Positions 1 through 6,800 are shown, counted from the stretch's first letter. The stretch: DNA of 12,433 bases from BOKZ01 sp040900165 (GCA_040900165.1 JBBDZM010000014.1:1-12433), one strand, 5' to 3'. Translations and numbers: made by a program. Notes: generated from the sequence alone by a model not told the origin.

Positions 1-1
1 T

Positions 2-76
2 TGGCTGCCGGGGTAGGATTCGAACCTACGATCTTCTGCTTCAGAGGCAGATGTCCTACCGCTAGACGACCCGGCA
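2..76 (-). tRNA. tRNA-Gln (anticodon CUG)
   Basis: A complete 75-nt cloverleaf can be folded on the minus strand. It has a 7-bp acceptor stem TGCCGGG/CCCGGCA, a D-arm with the GTC/GAC core, a 5-bp anticodon stem TCTGC/GCAGA, a loop CTCTGAA and a T-arm GTAGG-TTCGAAT-CCTAC. Discriminator G73 and an encoded CCA end at position 2. The anticodon is CTG (plus-strand positions 42-44), which reads CAG glutamine codons. The U1-A72 pair and G73 are known identity features of bacterial tRNA-Gln and agree with the anticodon. It lies 59 nt downstream of gltX on the same strand and has its own promoter-like elements. Confidence 0.95.
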
Positions 77-86
77 ATACTTAAGA

Positions 87-115
87 ATTCTACCAAAAAA
101 CAGGTACAGAGTCAC
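87..115 (-). promoter_or_regulatory. Promoter of tRNA-Gln
   Basis: On the minus strand, GTGACT (110-115) and TAGAAT (87-92) are separated by exactly 17 nt. The -10 box matches TATAAT at five of six positions and the -35 box matches TTGACA at four. Ten bases separate the -10 box from the mature tRNA 5' end, so the primary transcript would carry only about 3 extra nucleotides. This suggests the tRNA can be made independently of gltX. Confidence 0.5.
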
Positions 116-135
116 GACCAGGGAAGAAAATTGCG

Positions 136-1593
136 TTACTTTTTCAATTTCTGAATTGCCGTTTCAATCCGCTTGAGCGCTTCATCCTTGCCAAACGCCT
201 CCAGCAGCTCAAACACCCCCGGCGAGGCCTCCTTGCCGGTCAGGGCCACCCGAACCGCCCACAGCATTTCTCCGGCTTTCAGGCCATTATCATCAGCGGC
301 GTCACGCAGTACAAACTCGGTTTGATCGAGCGTCAATTTTTTGAGCTTTTTAATCTCCTCCCGGGCCAGCTCCAGGGCTTTCAGGGTGCGTTCTTCGTCG
401 GACTTGCGGGCGATCAACAGCCCGGCTTCGTACTGCGGTTCCCGGTAGAAAAATTCAATCAGCCCCTCAATTTCACCGAGCAATTTTAGTCGCTCCTGAA
501 CCAGCTGGATCGCTTGTAAGAAAAATTCCGGATCTTCCTCGACCTTCTGCAAAATCTCCCCGTCTTTAATAAATTCTTTGCAGCGGGTCGCCAAATCGCC
601 CAGCTGGAGCGAGCGGATGTAGTAGCCGTTAGTCCAGAGCAACTTTTCCGGGTCAAATATTGCCGCCGATTTGCCAACCCGCTCAATTTGAAACTCTTTG
701 ACCAGCTCGTTAAGCGAGAATATCTCCCTGTCGGTGCCGCTAGACCAACCAAGCAGTGCTAAATAATTGATCAACGCCTCCGGTAGATAGCCCTTGGCCC
801 GGTAATCGTCGGTTATTGAAACCGGGTTTTTGCGTTTGCTCATCTTGCTGCGATCGGCATTAAAAATTAACGGCAGATGGCCAAATTGTGGCTCCAAAAA
901 TCCCAGGGCTTTGCAAAGAAGTAGCTGTTTGGCGGTGTTGGCCAAATGCTCCTCGCCCCGAAAAACGTGGGTTATCCCCATTAGACTGTCGTCGATAGTA
1001 TTTGTTAAAACAAATAATGGCGCTCCGTCGCTACGAACTATCGGAAAGTCGCCGATCAGAGCGGCATCAAACTCCACTGGCCCGCGGATCAAATCCTCAA
1101 CAGTGACGGTTTGATGATCAACAATGAAACGGACGGCAAACGGCTGACCGGCTTTTTCGTTGGCGGCGATGGTTTCGGCTGACAATTTCCGGCACTTTCC
1201 AGAGTATTTCGGTGGTTGTTTGGCCTGTTGTTGGGCAGTTCGTTCGGCTTCCAACTCGACTGGGGTACAAAAGCATTTGTAGGCCTTTTTTTGCTCCAAC
1301 AGCTGTTGGACGTGCTGATCGTAGAGCGGCAGGCGTTGGGATTGAAAATACGGCCCCAATTTACCGTCGACTTCTGGTCCTTCGTCCCAGTGCAGGCCTA
1401 GCCACTTCATCCCCTCTAAGATGTCATTAACGTACTGCCCTTCGGAGCGAGTGTTGTCGGTGTCTTCAATGCGTAAAATAAATTTACCTTCGTTTTTTCG
1501 AGCAAATAGATAATTAAACAGAGCGGTTCGCGCTGTCCCTAAATGAAATTTTCCAGTTGGTGATGGGGCGATTCGCACCCGGACGTCAGCCAT
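136..1593 (-). CDS. gltX: Glutamyl-tRNA synthetase (GluRS)
   Basis: A class I aminoacyl-tRNA synthetase of 485 aa that ligates glutamate to tRNA-Glu in the cytoplasm. Visible marks are the PSPTG segment with a HIGH-type motif HLGT (residues 17-20), the KMSKR signature at about residues 250-254, and a zinc-knuckle pattern C107-x-C109 ... Y130-x3-C134 as in many bacterial GluRS. The alpha-helical anticodon-binding half fills the C-terminus, and length is normal for the family. The start at 1593 is chosen because the family N-terminus (MADVRVRIAPSPTG) begins there and GGAG lies 9 nt upstream; the frame is open 23 codons further upstream, but that stretch is inside yraN. The start overlaps the yraN stop by 8 nt, so translation is probably coupled. 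The adjacent tRNA-Gln raises the possibility that the enzyme is non-discriminating and also charges tRNA-Gln; this is inference. Confidence 0.97.
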   Translation of the reverse strand: MADVRVRIAPSPTGKFHLGTARTALFNYLFARKNEGKFILRIEDTDNTRSEGQYVNDILEGMKWLGLHWDEGPEVDGKLGPYFQSQRLPLYDQHVQQLLEQKKAYKCFCTPVELEAERTAQQQAKQPPKYSGKCRKLSAETIAANEKAGQPFAVRFIVDHQTVTVEDLIRGPVEFDAALIGDFPIVRSDGAPLFVLTNTIDDSLMGITHVFRGEEHLANTAKQLLLCKALGFLEPQFGHLPLIFNADRSKMSKRKNPVSITDDYRAKGYLPEALINYLALLGWSSGTDREIFSLNELVKEFQIERVGKSAAIFDPEKLLWTNGYYIRSLQLGDLATRCKEFIKDGEILQKVEEDPEFFLQAIQLVQERLKLLGEIEGLIEFFYREPQYEAGLLIARKSDEERTLKALELAREEIKKLKKLTLDQTEFVLRDAADDNGLKAGEMLWAVRVALTGKEASPGVFELLEAFGKDEALKRIETAIQKLKK

Positions 1594-1942
1594 TATCAAT
1601 TGCTCCCTTGTAATGTTTAATTTTGGGCGAGTCGGGGAATTGATCAATAGTGACGACATCAATCCGCACTGACTCTCGCTTATAGTCTACCTGGATTTCC
1701 CTGGCTAATAAAAGCAGTTTGCGACGTTTTTTACCAGTAATCATCTCGACCGCCGGGCCGTAGTGAAAATTTGATTTGGCTTTAACCTCGACGACAACCA
1801 GTGTCCGGCCGTCTTGCGCCAAAATGTCGATCTCGCCGAGCTTAGTTTTTAGATTCTGCGACAGGATCGTCAGACCCCGTTGTTTCAGGTAGCTCGCTGC
1901 CAGGTTCTCCGCTTGGTTGCCCAGGATTTTGCGTTGGTGCAT
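1586..1942 (-). CDS. yraN: YraN family (UPF0102) endonuclease-like protein
   Basis: A protein of 118 aa that matches the YraN/UPF0102 family: an N-terminal helix with G8-N-Q-A-E12 (the family's GxxGE region), then LGEIDILAQDG with E37 and D39, then the VVVEVK strand with E52-x-K54. GEID...ExK is the metal-binding pattern of the restriction-endonuclease-like fold. The cellular role of the family is not established, though a link to DNA processing or recombination is often assumed. The ATG at 1942 fits the family N-terminus; the frame stays open 12 codons further upstream, but that part looks unrelated. No Shine-Dalgarno is visible, and the first 101 nt lie inside rplS in another frame, so initiation may depend on ribosomes translating rplS. 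The stop overlaps the gltX start by 8 nt. Confidence 0.88.
   Translation of the reverse strand: MHQRKILGNQAENLAASYLKQRGLTILSQNLKTKLGEIDILAQDGRTLVVVEVKAKSNFHYGPAVEMITGKKRRKLLLLAREIQVDYKRESVRIDVVTIDQFPDSPKIKHYKGAIDNG
1602..1609 (-). promoter_or_regulatory. Shine-Dalgarno site of gltX
   Basis: The minus strand reads AAGGGAGC just upstream of the ATG at 1593, with a 9-nt spacer after GGAG. It is the only convincing Shine-Dalgarno sequence found in the window, and it lies in front of an operon-internal gene, inside the end of yraN. It decides the choice of start for gltX. Confidence 0.7.
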
Positions 1943-2438
1943 CGCCAGTATTGTCGGCGGTTTGTGCGGTTTCTTCAACTTCTGGTTTTTCGTCAGCTAC
2001 TTCGGCTGACTCTTGCTGCTCGGGGTTGCCCTGCTCAATTTCCGCTTTTTCTTTGGCAACTTCTTCCCAAATTGTACCGACAATGCCTTTGTCTTTAAGT
2101 TTAAAGCGGCTAGACATGGCGTGTTTGCGGACAAAATTTAGCTTGGCCCGGCGGGCTTTGCCGGATTTTAGTCGCTCAATCTTGACCATCCACGGCGAAT
2201 GTAGTGGGAAGGTTCGCTCGACGCCAACGCCGTCAGCAACTTTGCGAACAGTGAAACTGCCCTGGAGCGATAGGCCGGCTTTAGTGGCGATTACCAGACC
2301 TTCGAACACCTGAACACGCTCTTTGTTGCCTTCGCGGATTTTGTAGTGAACCCGGACGGTTTCGCCAACACGAACATCGGCGACGTTGTCGCGCAGATGG
2401 GTGGCTTCGATCTTTTTAATAATTCCGTGGAGATTCAT
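1842..2438 (-). CDS. rplS: 50S ribosomal protein L19 with long acidic C-terminal tail
   Basis: A protein of 198 aa. Residues 1-115 are canonical L19: the N-terminal helix, DVRVGETVRVHYKIREGNKERVQVFEG, the FTVRKV strand, VGVERTFPLHSP and the basic GKARRAKLNFVRK segment that contacts 23S rRNA at the subunit interface. Ordinary L19 ends near here (about 115-120 aa). The rest, about residues 124-198, is an added tail rich in E, D, P, G, S, T and Q, with roughly 21 acidic against 4 basic residues and no predicted fold. The last third of the tail is dual-coded with yraN. The start at 2438 is the family start, although the frame is open 23 codons further upstream into the promoter. There is no Shine-Dalgarno, and the promoter predicts a leader of only 8-9 nt. 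First gene of rplS-yraN-gltX. Confidence 0.95.
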   Translation of the reverse strand: MNLHGIIKKIEATHLRDNVADVRVGETVRVHYKIREGNKERVQVFEGLVIATKAGLSLQGSFTVRKVADGVGVERTFPLHSPWMVKIERLKSGKARRAKLNFVRKHAMSSRFKLKDKGIVGTIWEEVAKEKAEIEQGNPEQQESAEVADEKPEVEETAQTADNTGDAPTQNPGQPSGEPGSELPETTGSDDPVAESKN

Positions 2439-2453
2439 GATGTAACAGACAAT

Positions 2454-2482
2454 ATTGTACTGAATTTCCCTGAAACTGACAA
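2454..2482 (-). promoter_or_regulatory. Promoter of rplS-yraN-gltX
   Basis: Minus-strand TTGTCA (2477-2482) and TACAAT (2454-2459) are separated by 17 nt, each five of six matches to the sigma70 consensus. Transcription would begin near 2446-2447, about 8-9 nt before the rplS ATG, leaving almost no leader. It sits just downstream of the terminator at 2502-2527, so the rplS unit is insulated from the genes to its right. Confidence 0.7.
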
Positions 2483-2497
2483 GGTGAGAGGGGTAAG

Positions 2498-2527
2498 AAA
2501 AAACCACAAACGTCCGTGTTTGTGGTT
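2498..2527 (-). terminator. Rho-independent terminator after the 182-aa ORF
   Basis: On the minus strand the arms AACCACAAAC and GTTTGTGGTT form a perfect 10-bp stem with a 6-nt loop, followed directly by TTTTCTT. There is no T-run on the plus-strand side, so it acts leftward. The stop codon of the 2526-3074 ORF overlaps the foot of the stem. This is good evidence that a leftward transcript ends here. Confidence 0.85.
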
Positions 2528-3074
2528 ATATCGACTGATCAAGTTGAATCGGTGGCAAGGCCAGCTGACACTCGGCCAGCATTGACTCCAAGCCCTGGCA
2601 AACTTGGCCCGCTTTTTCTCGAAGCGCTTTGTGGTGGTACTGACCGGTGAAAACGATGTTGAGCACCGTATGGTCATCCACCTGCGGACGATAGATTCTT
2701 TCACGAACTTTGACCGTTTTGCGGCCATCGTTGCGGTGAAGATTCATCAGGTTGCGCTTTTCAGCCTTGATAACCGCCAGCAACATATGAGCCAGCAGAT
2801 GGATTGCCCCTTCGCCCGACAGCCTGCCATCAACGTGCCAGAAGACGGAGGCCGATTCAATCGTACCGAACTGGAGACATTCCTGGCCGGCAACGAACTT
2901 CGACAAGTGCTCTTCTACCCCAGCTAGAGCTTGGATAGTGAATACTCTGGTTTCCGGCACAGAAACCCGAATGACAGTGAGGTATTTCGGCTGGTAGCCA
3001 AAGCCCTCAAGGCGGTTCAGCACAGCTTTATACCGACGTGAACCGCGACGACAAGTACTGATCTTTAGTATCAT
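2526..3074 (-). CDS. Hypothetical protein, 182 aa, unrecognised
   Basis: I do not recognise this family. The protein is soluble-looking, with no signal peptide or membrane segment. It has a basic N-terminus (CRRGSRRYK, residues 8-16), a beta-like stretch YLTVIRVSVPETRVF (31-45), a helix-like IHLLAHMLLAVIKAEKRNL (91-109), then DGRKTVKVRERIYRP (116-130). Histidines recur at H80, H92, H96, H113, H135, H147 and H148. The minus strand is favoured because its stop abuts an intrinsic terminator. The start is uncertain: the frame is open upstream to 3194, with other ATGs at 3098 and 3194, but the upstream part overlaps another ORF and a large hairpin. Codons differ from the neighbours (CAG 8 against CAA 3, many CTG and no TTA leucine codons). 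It could belong to a transferred segment. Function unknown. Confidence 0.55.
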   Translation of the reverse strand: MILKISTCRRGSRRYKAVLNRLEGFGYQPKYLTVIRVSVPETRVFTIQALAGVEEHLSKFVAGQECLQFGTIESASVFWHVDGRLSGEGAIHLLAHMLLAVIKAEKRNLMNLHRNDGRKTVKVRERIYRPQVDDHTVLNIVFTGQYHHKALREKAGQVCQGLESMLAECQLALPPIQLDQSI

Positions 3075-3086
3075 ATTTTCACAGGA

Positions 3087-3115
3087 CAAGACCGTCATGA
3101 AACATGACGGTCTTG
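3087..3115. other. 13-bp perfect inverted repeat (hairpin)
   Basis: Arms CAAGACCGTCATG and CATGACGGTCTTG pair without mismatch around a 3-nt loop. It lies 11 nt past the stop of the 77-aa ORF and 12 nt before the chosen start of the 182-aa ORF. Neither strand shows a T-run after it, so it is not a classic intrinsic terminator. It could be an operator, a processing site or an attenuator, or could cap a structured RNA. It would also sequester the alternative ATG at 3098. Confidence 0.75.
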
Positions 3116-3126
3116 GATAATGGCGG

Positions 3127-3360
3127 TTAGCGGTGCACTTTGCGTAGTGCCACTGCCATCTGGTCGGCGTTTTCCTCATAAGAGGAGTCGTCAACCTGTA
3201 CGGCAGCGCTCCCTCCCAGCGAACCCCCGGAGCTGATCACGTCGGTCTGAATTTCGCAATTCAGACTAAGCAACAACAGCTGCTTCTGGCTTAAGGGCCA
3301 ATTTGAGCGACGAATTTTGGCATTTCTGCCAGTTTTCCCTGTTTTCCCATTGGAACTCAT
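3127..3360 (-). CDS. Small hypothetical protein, 77 aa (doubtful)
   Basis: An ORF of 77 aa without a recognised domain. It begins with a basic, low-complexity segment (GKTGKTGRNAKIRR, residues 5-18), continues with a short leucine run (LLLLSL), a glycine/serine stretch SSGGSLGG and an acidic region near residues 57-65. All five glutamine codons are CAG, as in the next ORF and unlike the flanking core genes. The start has no Shine-Dalgarno and no strong promoter was found in the 93 nt separating it from rpmA, so it would be read from the rpmA promoter. The same stretch contains several stable hairpins, so a non-coding structured RNA is a real alternative. Confidence 0.35.
   Translation of the reverse strand: MSSNGKTGKTGRNAKIRRSNWPLSQKQLLLLSLNCEIQTDVISSGGSLGGSAAVQVDDSSYEENADQMAVALRKVHR
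3245..3266 (-). other. 9-bp hairpin with GNRA (GCGA) loop
   Basis: On the minus strand GTCTGAATT pairs perfectly with AATTCAGAC around a GCGA tetraloop. A perfect 9-bp stem with a 4-nt loop is unlikely by chance in a few hundred bases, and the loop is of the GNRA class only when read on the minus strand. It lies inside the doubtful 77-aa ORF. Confidence 0.6.
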
Positions 3361-3453
3361 ATGTCTTCATCCGTGTTTTGGCAGACCTGGTCCGCCGGTT
3401 GTCAGAAGCCTCCGCTCACTTCTTACTAATGTACATAAACGCAGTTGCGTCCG

Positions 3454-3726
3454 TCAGCTGACGCTGACGAAAACCTTGGCTCGGCGTTGGCCGGCAAAGT
3501 TTCTAACGCTCTTACGCTCAAAGGATACCACACCGTCGCTGGTTGCAAAAATGGTGTCGTCTCCCCCGAGCATGACGTTCTTCCCAGTGTAAAACTTGCT
3601 GCCTCGCTGGCGGATAATAATCCCGCCTTTTTTAACTTGCTCACCGCCAAAAACCTTGACCCCCAGCCGTTTCGACTGCGAATCTCGGCCGTTCTTACTT
3701 GAGCCTTTGGCTTTTGTTGATGCCAT
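3454..3726 (-). CDS. rpmA: 50S ribosomal protein L27
   Basis: A protein of 90 aa with the L27 core: a flexible N-terminus, then GSSKNGRDSQSKRLGVK (residues 8-24), FGGE, the IIIRQRG strand, a FYTGKNV segment and the DDTIFATSDGVVSFERK barrel end. L27 sits by the peptidyl-transferase centre of the 50S subunit, with its N-terminal tail near the tRNA CCA ends. The start at 3726 is the family start with no cleavable extension; the frame stays open 45 codons further upstream, but that stretch crosses the promoter. The N-terminus is MASTK, lacking the histidine usual at position 3 (MAHKK in many bacteria). The usual upstream partner rplU (L21) is absent: the gene starts a unit divergent from dnaE. 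There is no Shine-Dalgarno; the predicted leader is about 3 nt. Confidence 0.96.
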   Translation of the reverse strand: MASTKAKGSSKNGRDSQSKRLGVKVFGGEQVKKGGIIIRQRGSKFYTGKNVMLGGDDTIFATSDGVVSFERKSVRNFAGQRRAKVFVSVS

Positions 3727-3736
3727 TGTAAGCAAA

Positions 3737-3765
3737 ACTATACATTTAGTACCCCAACCAGTCAA
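3737..3765 (-). promoter_or_regulatory. Promoter of rpmA
   Basis: Minus-strand TTGACT (3760-3765) and TATAGT (3737-3742) are spaced by 17 nt, both five of six matches to consensus. Only 10 nt separate the -10 box from the ATG, predicting a leader of about 3-4 nt. It is arranged back to back with the dnaE promoter in the 93-nt divergent spacer. Confidence 0.75.
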
Positions 3766-3781
3766 GAGAGATGACGACATT

Positions 3782-3810
3782 TTGCATCGATTGAGGCGCT
3801 TTGTTACAAC
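3782..3810 (+). promoter_or_regulatory. Promoter of dnaE (candidate)
   Basis: Plus-strand TTGCAT (3782-3787) and TACAAC (3805-3810) are separated by 17 nt, each four of six matches to consensus. Nine bases separate the -10 box from the dnaE ATG, so the transcript would start about 2-3 nt before the start codon. No Shine-Dalgarno is present. Weaker than the rpmA promoter facing the other way. Confidence 0.5.
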
Positions 3811-3819
3811 TGTAAAGCC

Positions 3820-6800
3820 ATGGCCAAACCCCAATTCGTCCATCTTCACGTCCACTCCCATTACTCTTTGCTGGATGGACTCGGCAAAGTCCCCGAGCTA
3901 ATTAACAAAGCCAAGGAATACGACATGCCGGCGCTGGCCTTAACCGATCACGGCGTGCTCTACGGGGCAATCGAGTTTTTCAACGAAGCCAAAAAAGCCG
4001 GAATTAAACCAATTATCGGCCAAGAGGCCTATATCGCCCCGCGGAAAATGTCCGATAAAGCCGCTGGTGTCGATACCAAGCCCTACCACATGGTTTTATT
4101 GGCCAAAAATTTAGAGGGCTACAAAAATTTAATTAAAATCACTTCCGCCGCCCACTTGGAGGGCTACTACTATAAACCCCGGGTTGATCGGGACTTTTTG
4201 AGCCGGCATTCCACCGGCCTAATTGGTACGACTGCTTGCCTGGCTAGCGAGACTTCCCGGCTAATCCTCGATGGCCGCTTTGACGAGCTGGAGGAAACTG
4301 TCAAAACTTATCAAGAGATTTTCGGCAAAGATAGCTACTACTTAGAGCTCCAACACCACCCGTCAATCCCCGAGCAGCAAGTCGTTAACCAACACATCAA
4401 GGACTTGGCTAAAAAGTTGAAAATGCCGTTAATCGCCACCAACGATACCCACTACGTTAACGCCGACGACCGGGTTAGCCACGACCAGCTCGTCTGTATC
4501 CAGACCGGCCGGTTAGTCAGCGACACCAACCGGATGCTCTACACCGGCGATTTCTCCTTAAAAACGGCCGAGGAAATGGCCAAAGCCTTTACCGATGTGC
4601 CGGAAGCGATCGCCAACACTGTCAAAATTGCCGAAATGGTTGATTTAGAGATCCCCCAAGGTCAAAACCTTTTGCCGAAATTCCCTCTACCACCAAACGA
4701 GACTGAAGAATCCCTACTAAAAAAATGGTGCGAAGACGGCCTGAAGGTGCGCTACAACAAAATTACCCCGGAAATCCGCCAACGTCTGGATTACGAGCTG
4801 GAAACTGTTTTCCGAATGGGTTTTCCCGGTTACTTTTTGATTGTTGCCGACTTTCTGCGGTTTGCTCGCTCTAAAGGGATTGTCGTTGGCCCGGGGCGGG
4901 GTTCGGCTGCAGGTTCGATCATGGCCTATGCTGCCGGTATTACTAATGTCGACCCCTTAAAATATGGCTTGTTGTTTGAGCGGTTTCTCGACCCCTCCCG
5001 AATCTCCATGCCGGATATCGATATGGATTTTGAAGACGTCCGCCGCGGCGAAGTAATCGACTACGTCCGCGCCAAATACGGCGACGACCACGTCGCCGGC
5101 ATTATTACTTTTGGGACAATTATGGCTCGGGCGGCAGTCCGAGACGTTGGCCGGGTACTCGGCGCCCAGTACAACCACGTCGACGCCATCGCCAAAGCCG
5201 TCCCCACACCAATTCAGGGCCGGCACGTGCCGCTGGAAAAATCGATCAAAGAGGCGCCGGAACTGAAAGTTATCTACGACAGTGATCCGGAGGCCAAGCA
5301 AATCCTTGACTCGGCCGTCAAGTTAGAAGGAACCATCCGCCACGCCTCCCAGCACGCCTGTGCGATTGTTATATCTGATGCTCCACTCGAGCAATATGCG
5401 CCAGTCCAACAATCCCAGGGCGGCGATGTCCACCAAGTCACCCAATACTCAATGGACCCCATCGAAAAGATTGGACTGCTAAAAATGGACTTTTTGGGAC
5501 TCTCCAACCTCACCACTATCCGCCAGTGCTGTGAAATTATCGAAGCCGTTCACGGTCAAACGGTGGACATCTATAACCTGCCGCTCGACGATAAAAAAAC
5601 CTACAAACTACTCGCTCGGGGCGAGACAACTGGCGTTTTTCAACTAGAGTCATCGGGGATGAAGCGCTATATCAAAGAGCTTCAACCAACCCAATTCGAA
5701 GATATTGTGGCGATGGTCGCTTTGTATCGGCCGGGGCCGATGCAGTGGATTCAAAGTTTTATCAACCGCAAAAACGGCAAGGAAAAAATTGAGTATCTCC
5801 ACCCGCTGGCCAAAGATTCTATGACCGAGACTTACGGCATCCCAGTTTACCAAGAGCAAGTGATGCGCCTATCAAAAGACATGTGCGGCTTTACCGGCAG
5901 CGAGGCCGATACCCTGCGCAAAGCCATCGGCAAGAAAATCCCTAAGCTGATGAAGGAGATGAAAGAAAAATTCATCACCGGCGCCGTCAAAAACGGCGTC
6001 GCCGAGAAAAAAGCTAGTGAAATTTGGGACCAGCTGGAAGACTTTGCCGCCTATTGTTTCAATAAAAGCCACGCCGTCTGCTACGCCTTGATCGCCTACC
6101 AGACTGCCTATCTCAAAGCCAATTTCCCGGACTGCTTTATGGCCGCTTTAATGACTAGCGACCTCGGCGATATCGACCGACTATCAATTGAGATTATTGA
6201 ATCCGAACATATGGGGCTGAAAGTTTTGCCGCCGGACGTTAATCAATCTTTCCGGGATTTCGCCGTTGTGAAGAGCGAAAACGCTCTGCGCTTTGGTTTG
6301 GGGGCGATCAAAAATGTCGGGACCAAAATGGCCGAGGAAATTGTCCGTGAGCGCAAAAAAGGCGGTGAGTATAAAAACCTCGAAGACTTCTTGCGCCGGT
6401 TAGGGCCAAATCTTAATAAAAAAGTTATCGAAAACTTGGTTAAGGCCGGAGCACTTGATCGTTTCGAAGAGCGTTGCCGGATGTACGCTGGCGTTGAGTT
6501 GATAACCAAGTGGGCAGCCGAAACCGCCAAAGCCGCCCACGCCAATCAACTCCACTTTTTTGGTGAAGCCGATGCCGCCGCTACCATCACCAAAGTTGAG
6601 CTACCGAAAGCGACCCAAAATAAAAAAGAAGAGCTGGTCTGGGAAAAAGAGTTATTGGGCCTCTATCTCTCGGACCACCCACTCAAAGAATATGCCGAGC
6701 TAACCGCCAAAATCGCCACGTCGATTGCCGAGCTGTCGTTAACCGACGTTGGCAAAACTTTCCGGGTGGCGGGGATTATTCAGGAAGTCAAAAAAATCAC

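Noticed and set aside
830..1430. Plus-strand ORFs inside gltX
   Set aside because: They are shadows of a clear GluRS gene, without domain signals or promoters.
2604..2927. Plus-strand ORF of 107 aa opposite the 182-aa ORF
   Set aside because: No promoter or ribosome site is visible, and the neighbouring intrinsic terminator serves leftward transcription, favouring the minus-strand reading. It cannot be fully excluded because neither product is recognised.
3075..3194. Upstream extension of the 182-aa ORF to 222 aa
   Set aside because: The added residues are the out-of-frame reading of the end of the 77-aa ORF and of the 13-bp hairpin, and look like non-coding composition (MTTPLMRKTPTRWQWHYAK).
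3080..3430. tmRNA, RNase P RNA or SRP RNA
   Set aside because: Prompted by the hairpins and a GAGGAAA near 3170. I found no tRNA-like T-arm/CCA end, no ALAA-type tag, no paired RNase P core motifs and no SRP apical-loop consensus on either strand.
1586..3456. Possible TGA recoding (UGA as Gly, as in some Patescibacteria)
   Set aside because: yraN and rpmA both end at TGA exactly where their families end, so TGA acts as stop here.
3440..3463. Palindrome CGTCAGCTGACG and a small ACGC/GCGT hairpin at the end of rpmA as a terminator
   Set aside because: The palindrome lies within the last rpmA codons, the hairpin stem is only 4-5 bp, and no T-tract follows on the minus strand.
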